Assembly (NCBI GenBank): GCA_029821455.1
Contig: JALGTI010000241.1
Span: 1-5,265, forward strand
Direction of reading: 5' to 3'
Length of the DNA stretch: 5,265 nt
Source: Candidatus Zipacnadia bacterium
Lineage (GTDB): Bacteria; Armatimonadota; Zipacnadia; Zipacnadales; Zipacnadaceae
Both the position numbers and the translations under genes were made by a program. Under the pieces are notes generated by a model. That model had not been told where the DNA came from and searched no databases. It saw only the letters and a list, made by a program, of their open reading frames with translations. This document shows positions 1 through 5,265 of this stretch, piece after piece; the first letter of the stretch is position 1; the number at the start of each line of letters is the position of its first letter.

Positions 1-53
1 TCAATATGCGCCATTACCTGTTCGCCACTTATCTGGAGGTGAGTTATGCTCAT
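1..53 (-). CDS. Start of an unidentified downstream operon gene (partial)
   Basis: An ATG at 53-51 opens a frame that stays open to the window edge, about 17 codons beginning MSITHLQISGEQVMAHI. A GGAGG Shine-Dalgarno (complement of 63-67) lies 9 nt upstream, which is the main support for a real start. The ATG is 36 bp beyond the stop codon of the ceramidase-like gene on the same strand, so it would be the next cistron of the operon. Too little is visible to assign a family. An alternative minus-strand ATG at 69-67 gives only a 22-codon peptide ending at base 1 and is less likely, because the GGAGG lies inside it and it has no ribosome site of its own. Confidence 0.45.
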   Translation of the reverse strand, partial: MSITHLQISGEQVMAHI

Positions 54-89
54 AGGATGCTTCCTCCATCTGAATCCTGAGACTTGTGG

Positions 90-1512
90 TCAGGCGCGGC
101 GCACCTCGCGGATGGCCTGGGCCAACGATGAGCGCAGCACGCTGTCAGCCAGGGGGCCGACGATAGACAAAGTGGCCTCGTAGCCGCCGTTCTGCTGGTC
201 GCCGTCAACGGCGATATAGTTCATACAGCCATTGACCTCGCTCAGCGGCAGCACCCAATCATCAAATTCCTCGCGAATGGCTTTGGTGGTGAGATAGCCG
301 GTCTCGGCAATCAGGCCGGCGAACACGATGTCGTTGATAGCTAGGGCGTGAACGTAGACCGGCCAATGGCCGTCGCGAGCCATCGCGGGTGTAAGACCGG
401 CCCGGCAGTAGAAGAATCTGGGCACCCACTCAAGCCACTGCCTGTATTCGGCCAGGTCCTTGATACGCCGCAGCGGAGCGCGTTCGCTGACAGCACGCTC
501 CAACTCCTGCCGGGCCGCTGTCAGTTTCTGTTCCGCCTCCTCGGGACTCAGCGGCGTGCCATTGCCAGCGACCGTGCAAATGCCATCTTCTCAACTGGCT
601 CGAACTCCGGGTCTTGCTCCTTCAACGCATCCAGGGCCGCCTGGGCAATCCCCTCCCCAATATAGCGAGTCTGCTCGGTGCCGGACGAGTCCAGCTTGGG
701 GACGGAGTCGCCCTGCGGCCCCAGAGCGAACATCCCAACGCCGCCGAGTTCCTTCTCCAGCAGTCGCCGGGCAAGCCGGCTGTACGGGCACCTGGTTCCG
801 AAAAGGTAACATGGGCGGCAAAGCGGATCACGCTGCCCAGCGGCTCACCGGATTCATCCTGGAAAACCAGCAGATGCACCAGATTATCCACCGGGTCATC
901 GTAGTAGATGGGTTGCTGTAACTCAGGGGCATCATAGTCACGTATCGTCGCAGGGAATTCTCCGATAGCCGCGTAGGGGACAGAAGGGGTCTCAGAACAC
1001 AGACAGGCCACAACGCCCTTCACCAGTTCGCTGGCGTCGGCTTTGCCGTCAACCAGCTTGTAGTCATGCCAGAAGGTCAGGACCCCCAGGTCATCGTTGA
1101 TGTACTTGCGCCGCATAATGCTGAACTTGTTGCCTACGTCCGCGATCACCGCTGCCACCTTGGCCGGACGTGCGCTATCTTTCGCCTGTCTGACACTTTC
1201 GGCCATTGGCGGGGCATACCATTCCGCCTGCGCCCGGCTGATGGTGCTGCCCAGACCGTGGTTGGCATGGTTCTCGGTGGTCTGGATGACGATGCGCTCT
1301 GCGGGGATGCCCGCCCGCCGGGAGATCACCTCACGCAGCAAGCTCGTCGCCTCGACGGACCAGTTATAGCAATCCTGCATAATCCAGGCGACTTCTTGTT
1401 CGCCATCACAGAGGTAGAGCGTCTGAGTCATTATGTCATCCACGTGGTTCTCTGCTGGTACGAGCACGCTCTCCATACTTGCACTTCCAAATCCAACTCT
1501 TACAGGTGTCAT
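90..1512 (-). pseudogene. Neutral/alkaline ceramidase-like hydrolase, interrupted by two single-base frameshifts
   Basis: Three minus-strand frames in succession make one protein of about 474 residues if one base is restored at each of two points. Frame 1 runs from ATG 1512 to about 805 (DDIMTQTLYLCDGEQEVAW, then TTENHANHG, then IRFAAHVTF). Frame 2 runs from about 804 to 550 (ARRLLEKELGGVGMFALGPQGD, read in two parts across 770-710, then YIGEGIAQAALDALKEQ). Frame 3 runs from about 555 to the TGA at 92-90 (PLSPEEAEQ, AGLIAETGYLT, NYIAV, GGYEATLS). The order of blocks matches the neutral/alkaline non-lysosomal ceramidase N-terminal family (Ceramidase_alk), and the restored length is usual for its bacterial ceramidase-like members. 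In true ceramidases the enzyme uses zinc to cleave the amide bond of ceramide. Here the second conserved His (H82), H234, the Glu of LIAET and the Tyr of NYIAV seem kept, while the first active-site His reads as Glu80 and the GDVSP-type nucleophile motif reads GDSVP, so ceramidase activity is doubtful. An AAGGAG site (complement of 1525-1530) lies 12 nt before the start, and paaK ends 49 bp upstream. Whether the lesions are biological or sequencing errors is open. Confidence 0.75.
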
Positions 1513-1524
1513 GTCTGTTAGGTG

Positions 1525-1530
1525 CTCCTT
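1525..1530 (-). promoter_or_regulatory. Ribosome binding site of the ceramidase-like gene
   Basis: On the minus strand AAGGAG lies 12 nt upstream of ATG 1512. The spacing is longer than ideal. No better start fits, because homology to the family begins about four residues after this Met. Confidence 0.55.
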
Positions 1531-1561
1531 TGAGCTCTGATAACAGATAGAAACGGTCAGA

Positions 1562-2890
1562 CTACTTCATGTCCTTCTCGCGCCGGTGGTCGAGGACGCG
1601 CCTGGCCTTGCCTGCCGAACGCTCCAGGGTCTGAGGCTCAACCAACTCAATGTTCATGCGGATGCCGGTAACGGACTGAATCTCCCGGTCAATACGGTCA
1701 CGCAGGGCGTGCATCTCGCTCATCCTGTCGGAGAAGTCCTCCGGCCGGATCTCCACGTGCACCGTCACCTCATCCAGCGTTCCCGGGCGGTCCACCTCAA
1801 TCAGATAATGGGGCGCGGTCCCCTCAACGCGCAGCAGGGCCTGCTCAATCTGTGAGGGGAACACATTCACTCCCCGGATGATGAGCATGTCATCGGTGCG
1901 GCCCGCCACGCGGCTCATCCGCACTCCGGTTCGTCCGCACGGGCAAGGCGAGTGGTCCAAGAAGGCAATGTCGCGAGTCCGATAGCGGATCATCGGCATC
2001 GCCTGTTTTGTCAGACTCGTGAAGACCAATTCCCCTTCTTCCCCTTCGGCAACTGGCTCCAGGGTCTCAGGATTGATGCACTCGACGATGAAGTGATCCT
2101 CCTGGATGTGCATCCCATTACGGGCGGCACACTCCCCGCTGACACCAGGCCCAATGACCTCGCTGAGGCCGTAGTTGTTAAAGGCGATCAGGTCGAGCTC
2201 TCGTTCGATCTGCTCACGTAGCTTCTCGGTCCACGGCTCCGCGCCAAAATGCGCGAACTTCAAGGGCAGTTCGCCTGGGTCCATGCCCTCGGCGCGAGCA
2301 ACCTCGGCGATGTTCAGCGCGTAGGTAGGAGTGCAGACTAGCACCTGGGCACCCAGTTCCTGTAGCAGCATTATGTGCCGAGGCGTATTGCCAGAGGCCG
2401 CAGGAACTACTGCCGCCCCGACCTTCTCCACGCCGTAGTGCAGCCCGAAGCCGCCAGTGAACAGGCCATAGCCAAATGCAATGTGTACCGTGTGTTCGGG
2501 TCGCAGGCCTCCGGCTACCAGGAAGCGCGCGCACAGGTCAGCCCACAGACTGACGTCATCAGCGGTGTAAGCGACGAACGTCGGCTTGCCGGTAGTGCCG
2601 GTTGAGCCGTGGAAGCGGGCAACCTGTTCCCGGGGTACGGCCAGGAAGCCCAGCGGGTGGTGTTGTCGCAGGTCAGCCTTGGTCGTGAATGGCAGGCGAC
2701 GCAGATCATCCAGGCTCTTGATAGCCTCCGGGCTGATCTTTCCTCGCTGAAAGGCTTGCTTATAGAAGGGCACGTCGGCCACGCGGGCGACACACTCGCG
2801 AAGACGCTCTATCTGCAAGGCCCGCAGCTCTTCTCGCGGCATCGTCTCGGCCTGGTCCCAGATGCGATTCTCGATGACCAATGTTGACAT
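1562..2890 (-). CDS. paaK: Phenylacetate--CoA ligase
   Basis: This is a complete 442-residue AMP-forming ligase of the PaaK family (about 430-440 residues is usual). It joins phenylacetate, or a related aryl acid, to coenzyme A in the cytoplasm with ATP going to AMP and pyrophosphate. Motifs in order are: the N-terminal signature IWDQAETMPREELRALQ (10-26), the nucleotide-binding P-loop HGSTGTTGKP (94-103), the adenylate motif NNYGLSEVIGPG (238-249), a CPCGR cysteine motif (316-320), YRTRD (303-307), the hinge region GRTDDMLIIRGVNVFPSQIE (330-349), and a C-terminal SAGKARR (426-432) whose Lys428 is the probable catalytic lysine. The start at 2890 is fixed by an in-frame TAG two codons upstream; its ribosome site is weak (only GAG near the ATG), which suggests coupling to the preceding ACT gene 72 bp away. 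No key motif is missing, so the enzyme should be active. The exact acid used (phenylacetate, hydroxyphenylacetate, indoleacetate) cannot be told from sequence alone. Confidence 0.96.
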   Translation of the reverse strand: MSTLVIENRIWDQAETMPREELRALQIERLRECVARVADVPFYKQAFQRGKISPEAIKSLDDLRRLPFTTKADLRQHHPLGFLAVPREQVARFHGSTGTTGKPTFVAYTADDVSLWADLCARFLVAGGLRPEHTVHIAFGYGLFTGGFGLHYGVEKVGAAVVPAASGNTPRHIMLLQELGAQVLVCTPTYALNIAEVARAEGMDPGELPLKFAHFGAEPWTEKLREQIERELDLIAFNNYGLSEVIGPGVSGECAARNGMHIQEDHFIVECINPETLEPVAEGEEGELVFTSLTKQAMPMIRYRTRDIAFLDHSPCPCGRTGVRMSRVAGRTDDMLIIRGVNVFPSQIEQALLRVEGTAPHYLIEVDRPGTLDEVTVHVEIRPEDFSDRMSEMHALRDRIDREIQSVTGIRMNIELVEPQTLERSAGKARRVLDHRREKDMK

Positions 2891-2962
2891 AATGCTCTAA
2901 GCGGGAACTTCAAGCCGGTCAGCCGACACTGTTTTGCTCCCTGCTCTAGCCTCCCAGTGAAT

Positions 2963-3403
2963 CTAGCCTTCCAAAAGCTCGAATAGCTCGTTGCTGGGCA
3001 CGACCGGCAGGCCAGCGGCCTGCAGCGCCTGGACTGCGGCCTCCGGGTCCTCAAAGCGGAACAGCAGCACCGCCTTCTCCCCGGCTCGGTTATTAAAGGG
3101 GTACATATAGGCAATGTCCAGACCCGCCTGCTCGATGATCTCGAGGGCATCGGCCAGGCCACCGGGCCGGTCAGGCACGTCCACGGCCACGACCTCAGAG
3201 ATGTTGACTACGCAGCCCGCCGCCTCCAGCACAGCCTTGGCCTTCTCCCAATCACTCACGAGCAGGCGCAAGATCCCAAACTGCTGGGTATCGGCTAGCG
3301 ACAAGGCAAATATGTTGATACCGGCATCGCCCAGCGCCCGGCATGGCACTTTCAACTGCCCCGGCTTGTTCTCCAGAAACAGTGACAACTGCTGGATTGT
3401 CAT
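2963..3403 (-). CDS. Tandem ACT-domain protein (amino-acid-binding regulator), PaaK-associated
   Basis: This 146-residue protein is made of two ACT domains with no other domain. The first spans about residues 3-67 and has the turn motif FLENKPGQL (9-17). The second spans about 70-138 and has VPDRPGGL (76-83) followed by the helix ADALEIIEQAGLDIAYMY. ACT domains bind amino acids or similar small ligands at domain interfaces and usually control enzymes allosterically. Stand-alone ACT pairs of this size are repeatedly found beside paaK, sometimes with indolepyruvate ferredoxin oxidoreductase genes, so a role in sensing aromatic amino acids or aryl acids is likely but unproven. The start is well supported by AAGGAG (complement of 3412-3417) 8 nt upstream. 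It is the first well-supported gene of the minus-strand operon and paaK follows after 72 bp. No catalytic residues are expected. Confidence 0.9.
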   Translation of the reverse strand: MTIQQLSLFLENKPGQLKVPCRALGDAGINIFALSLADTQQFGILRLLVSDWEKAKAVLEAAGCVVNISEVVAVDVPDRPGGLADALEIIEQAGLDIAYMYPFNNRAGEKAVLLFRFEDPEAAVQALQAAGLPVVPSNELFELLEG

Positions 3404-3411
3404 GGTGTCAT

Positions 3412-3417
3412 CTCCTT
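3412..3417 (-). promoter_or_regulatory. Ribosome binding site of the ACT-domain gene
   Basis: Minus-strand AAGGAG lies 8 nt before ATG 3403. This is the best Shine-Dalgarno in the operon and sets the start of the ACT protein. Confidence 0.7.
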
Positions 3418-3429
3418 TTGGTCGCTTGC

Positions 3430-3599
3430 CTACGCCACCAGCGGCTCATTGGTAAGTTGCCCTGTCCCCTCGCCGCCAATCTGGAGCTCGTTGGTGACTG
3501 ACTGGCCCTCGCGTGTATCAGCCAGAGCGAGACCCGCACACGCACTCTTGCGGCTATCAAGGCGACCGTATCGGCACTGACAACTGTTTGCTTCTTCAT
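3430..3599 (-). pseudogene. Possible small frameshifted ORF upstream of the ACT gene
   Basis: Two overlapping minus-strand frames look coding in complementary halves. The first begins at ATG 3599 and reads MKKQTVVSADTVALIAARV. The second, one base out of phase, reads LALADTREGQSVTNELQIGG and ends in NEPLVA and TAG at 3432-3430. Restoring one base at about 3530-3560 would give a peptide of about 56 residues. The second half shows strong G-first, GC-third codon use, and its stop lies only 26 bp before the ACT start, as expected for an operon gene. An AAGGA site lies about 12 nt before the ATG. I recognise no family. It may be chance, a leader region, or the remnant of a short gene; the support is codon pattern and position only. 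Confidence 0.25.
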
Positions 3600-3831
3600 T
3601 CCAGGAAATGTTCCTTCTTACCTGGCACAATCAGGTGCAGGGGGCTGGGAATCCAACAGAGATTAGGATAGAGCAAGGATGTGGGGACGCTTTCGGTAGC
3701 CTGATCTGCAAACCGCCAAAGCAAACATCAACCTATAGCCTCCTACATCTACGCCAGCCGGGTGTTAGCACTTACTCACCTGCCGGCACGGCAAAGGGCG
3801 CGGCCGGCCGCGGCCTTCCAGCTTTGGTGGC
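3600..3831. other. Divergent intergenic region without a convincing gene
   Basis: This stretch separates the leftward operon from the rightward tRNA cassette and should hold the operon promoter, but I find no good -35/-10 pair on the minus strand. It contains a short dyad (AGGAA/TTCCT near 3603-3615), a longer two-part dyad at 3689-3722, a TGCCG/CGGCA hairpin at 3781-3793, and the GC palindrome at 3794-3817. A 75-codon plus-strand frame (3608-3835) crosses it but has no family features and ends inside the tRNA promoter. No T-box or riboswitch consensus was seen. Confidence 0.5.
3794..3817. repeat. 24-nt imperfect GC-rich palindrome
   Basis: Two 12-nt arms meet at the centre (3805/3806) and match at 11 of 12 positions; the single mismatch is G/G at 3798 and 3813. 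The inner 14 nt (3799-3812) are a perfect palindrome with no loop, so it looks more like a protein-binding site or cruciform than an RNA hairpin. It ends 14 bp before the -35 box of the tRNA promoter and has no T-tract on the plus strand suited to a terminator. Confidence 0.6.
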
Positions 3832-3860
3832 TTGACACTCCAGCCGGAGCTGGGTAGAAT
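3832..3860 (+). promoter_or_regulatory. Sigma70-type promoter of the tRNA-Ala gene
   Basis: A perfect TTGACA (-35, 3832-3837) and TAGAAT (-10, 3855-3860, five of six consensus bases) are separated by exactly 17 bp. Transcription would start near 3867, giving a 5' leader of about 9 nt before the tRNA. The spacer itself holds a CCAGC/GCTGG dyad (3840-3853), which could be chance or an operator. Confidence 0.85.
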
Positions 3861-3875
3861 GCCCCGGCAGGTTAT

Positions 3876-3951
3876 GGGCGGGTAGCTCAGTCGGGAGAGC
3901 GCCTCCCTCGCACGGAGGAGGTCAGGGGTTCGAATCCCCTCTCGTCCACCA
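3876..3951 (+). tRNA. tRNA-Ala, anticodon CGC
   Basis: The 76 nt fold into a complete cloverleaf. The acceptor stem GGGCGGG (3876-3882) pairs with CTCGTCC (3941-3947), followed by discriminator A and an encoded CCA. The D stem is GCTC/GAGC, the anticodon stem CCTCC/GGAGG with loop CTCGCAC (anticodon CGC at 3909-3911, reading GCG), and the T arm AGGGG-TTCGAAT-CCCCT. The third acceptor pair is G-T, the G3:U70 wobble that marks alanine tRNAs and supports the identity independently of the anticodon. It has its own promoter upstream and a hairpin downstream, so it appears to be a single-gene transcript. Confidence 0.97.
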
Positions 3952-3960
3952 GCCAAGTTT

Positions 3961-3990
3961 AGGCCGACCGGTGAGAGCCGGTCGGCTTTC
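3961..3990 (+). terminator. Hairpin terminator after the tRNA
   Basis: GCCGACCGG (3963-3971) and CCGGTCGGC (3978-3986) form a perfect 9-bp stem, extendable by a G-T and an A-T pair, with loop TGAGAG. Only three T residues follow before CGG, so it is a weak-tailed intrinsic terminator or a 3' end-processing and stabilising hairpin. It starts 9 nt after the CCA end. Confidence 0.75.
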
Positions 3991-4075
3991 GGTGTGTCCT
4001 AGCAAGTTGCAGCATTACAAGAGGGAACACAAACGCAAACAGGGAAGCAAATGAGTGGCCGGCTCTGTTTCGACC

Positions 4076-4088
4076 GAGGTGAGGTGAG
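4076..4088 (+). promoter_or_regulatory. Doubled Shine-Dalgarno (GAGGT tandem) before the membrane protein
   Basis: GAGGT occurs twice in tandem and then GAG follows. The second copy, GAGGTG at 4081-4086, ends 7 nt before ATC 4094. This ideal spacing points to 4094 as the start even though the codon is ATC. Confidence 0.6.
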
Positions 4089-4093
4089 CAGAA

Positions 4094-5265
4094 ATCAAGC
4101 GCAGTGGCATCACAGCCAGAGCCCTGATCATCGGGGCTGTGGGGGCCGCAGTGGTCTGCTTTGTGGTGATATGGGCTGAGCTGGTGGTCAAGAGCATTCA
4201 GATTGCCATCTGCCAGTTCGCCCCTGCCGCGATCGGGCTGTTGCTAGTAGCCGTGGTAGTCAATGTCGTGCTGCGCAACCTCCACCGTCGTCTGGCGCTA
4301 CGGCCCGGTGAGATAATCATCATCTATATGATGATCCTGGTAGCGGCCCTTACCACTTCGCGCGGTGTGCTGGAGCGCTGGATACCCCCGCTTGTAGCCC
4401 TCAACTACTACGCCAGCCCCGCGAACGATTGGCAGGACCTCTTCTATCCGCACATCCCCCAGTGGGCAGTCCCGTTCGACGTGGAGGGTGGCAATCAGCA
4501 ATACGTCGTGAGAACCTTTTACGAAGGGCTGCGGGCGGGGGCGGCGGTCCCCTGGCGAACGTGGGTAACGCCGCTAGCGTCCTGGTCTATCGTGGTGCTG
4601 GCGATGTTGTTCGCTTATGCGTGCCTGGCAGCAATGCTACGCCACCAGTGGGCAGACAATGAGAAGCTGAGCTTCCCCCTCACCCAGTTGCCGCTGGAAC
4701 TGGCGCTGGATAAGCCTGGGCCGGAGTCGTTCCTACGCAACAAGATAATGTGGCTGGGCTTTGCGCTGCCAGCCGTTGTCTTCATGCTCAACGGCATTCA
4801 CGCAAACCTGCCCCAGGTCCCCCAGATACCCGTCAGCTATCCGCTGAACCCCATCTTCACCGGGATGGGTAAGCCATGGCTCGACCTGGGTAGCACTACA
4901 GCGTACTGCTCAATGGCTGCCACAGGCTTCAGCTACTTCCTGCCGGCCCAGTTGCTGTTCTCGCTGTGGTCCTTTTTCTGGTTCGTGCGGATCGAGAATA
5001 TCATTTTCTCGGCGTTCGGCGCCAGCTACGAGGCAATGCCACTGTACCCAACCAGCATCTGGAATGGCTACCAGGTGATGGGAGCATACCTGGTGCTGAC
5101 GGCCTATATGATCAAGGCCGCACTGCCGCACCTACGCAGCGTGTGGCAGACGGCGATCAGCGGCGGCAAGCCAGGCGCGGAGCGCGAGTTCCTCCCTCAC
5201 CGCACCGCAGTGTTCGGGCTGCTGGCGGCAGCGGTCGTGGCCATCGTCTGGTTCGTCAAGCTGGG
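4094..5265 (+). CDS. DUF6785 family polytopic membrane protein (3' truncated by window)
   Basis: The frame is open from 4088 to the window end, giving about 390 residues of a family that is usually over 600 long. It is an inner-membrane protein of unknown function, loosely reminiscent of oligopeptide transporters; no substrate can be named. Likely membrane segments, numbered from codon 4094, are 10-32, 42-60, 74-93, 157-182, 218-239, 270-299, 326-344 and 371-390. Family-typical blocks are RPGEIIIIYMMILV (70-83), ERWIPPLVALNYYASPANDW (about 96-115), FYEGLRAGAAVPW (about 143-155), EKLSFPLTQLPLELA (about 190-205) and the NGIHANLPQVPQIP loop. The start is odd: an in-frame TGA stands at 4085-4087 and no ATG, GTG or TTG follows until GTG 4139, inside the first membrane helix. 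Codon ATC 4094 is followed by KRSGITARALIIG, a typical N-terminus, and has a well-spaced Shine-Dalgarno, so I place the start there. No promoter of its own was found. Confidence 0.8.
   Translation, partial: MKRSGITARALIIGAVGAAVVCFVVIWAELVVKSIQIAICQFAPAAIGLLLVAVVVNVVLRNLHRRLALRPGEIIIIYMMILVAALTTSRGVLERWIPPLVALNYYASPANDWQDLFYPHIPQWAVPFDVEGGNQQYVVRTFYEGLRAGAAVPWRTWVTPLASWSIVVLAMLFAYACLAAMLRHQWADNEKLSFPLTQLPLELALDKPGPESFLRNKIMWLGFALPAVVFMLNGIHANLPQVPQIPVSYPLNPIFTGMGKPWLDLGSTTAYCSMAATGFSYFLPAQLLFSLWSFFWFVRIENIIFSAFGASYEAMPLYPTSIWNGYQVMGAYLVLTAYMIKAALPHLRSVWQTAISGGKPGAEREFLPHRTAVFGLLAAAVVAIVWFVKL

Noticed and set aside
46..180. Plus-strand ATG with GGAGG upstream (44 codons)
   Set aside because: The frame runs antisense into the ceramidase-like gene and has no family features; the GGAGG match is coincidental.
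795..815. Programmed -1 frameshift in the ceramidase-like gene
   Set aside because: The zero-frame codons around the T-run do not form an X-XXY-YYZ heptamer, and a second unrelated shift follows, so error or decay explains it better.
348..921. Plus-strand frames of 90-150 codons opposite the ceramidase-like gene
   Set aside because: They are antisense to a recognised protein family, are Ser/Arg/Pro rich and show no family features.
1066..1521. Plus-strand frame of 151 codons
   Set aside because: It is a shadow of the first part of the ceramidase-like gene, with unlike composition and no motif.
2214..3162. Alternative-frame minus-strand ORFs inside paaK and across the paaK/ACT junction
   Set aside because: They overlap well-supported genes in another frame and are Arg/Ser/Cys rich, as expected for shadow frames.
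3404..3620. T-box or amino-acid riboswitch ahead of the ACT-paaK operon
   Set aside because: No T-box consensus (GGGTGGNACCGCG-like), no terminator/antiterminator pair and no T-run were found.
3608..3835. Plus-strand 75-codon frame in the divergent region
   Set aside because: No Shine-Dalgarno of note, no recognisable domain, and it runs into the -35 box of the tRNA promoter.
3765..3956. Minus-strand 63-codon frame containing GREGIRTPDLLRAREALS
   Set aside because: It is the reverse complement of the tRNA-Ala gene; this peptide is a well-known false protein produced wherever such tRNAs are translated antisense.

Overview
The window looks like part of a bacterial chromosome from a moderately GC-rich lineage (near 60% GC by eye). 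Genes are closely packed, Shine-Dalgarno sites are clear, and there are no phage, insertion-sequence or CRISPR features. The DUF6785-type membrane protein and the ceramidase-like hydrolase are both common in poorly cultured, mostly environmental bacteria such as Armatimonadota, Planctomycetota and Hydrogenedentota. An assignment to one of these groups, perhaps Armatimonadota, is inference only.

Left part (1-3600), minus strand: an apparent operon read right to left. Its order is a possible small frameshifted ORF (3430-3599), a tandem-ACT-domain regulatory protein (2963-3403), phenylacetate--CoA ligase PaaK (1562-2890), a neutral/alkaline-ceramidase-like protein (90-1512, interrupted by two single-base frameshifts), and the first codons of a further gene leaving the window (1-53). 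All gaps are 26-72 bp and no terminator is visible between genes. ACT-PaaK pairs are a known arrangement: the ligase activates phenylacetate-type aryl acids to CoA thioesters and the ACT protein probably senses an amino acid or related ligand. The ceramidase-like protein in the same unit is the unexpected member.

Middle (3600-3990): a divergent control region of about 230 bp without a convincing gene, then a plus-strand tRNA-Ala(CGC) cassette. This has a near-consensus sigma70 promoter with a 17-bp spacer, a 76-nt tRNA with encoded CCA, and a strong GC-rich hairpin just downstream. A 24-nt near-perfect palindrome lies just upstream of the tRNA promoter.

Right part (4094-5265), plus strand: the 5' two thirds or so of a polytopic membrane protein of the DUF6785 family. 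It runs off the window. No ATG, GTG or TTG start lies where its N-terminus should be; an ATC codon sits exactly there, 7 nt after a good Shine-Dalgarno site.

The window shows two clear and one tentative single-base deletion-type lesion plus this one-base start-codon lesion. They may reflect errors in a low-coverage sequence or real gene decay. No wholly new system is evident. The most useful leads are the ceramidase-like gene in a PaaK/ACT operon, its altered active-site positions, and the ATC start.
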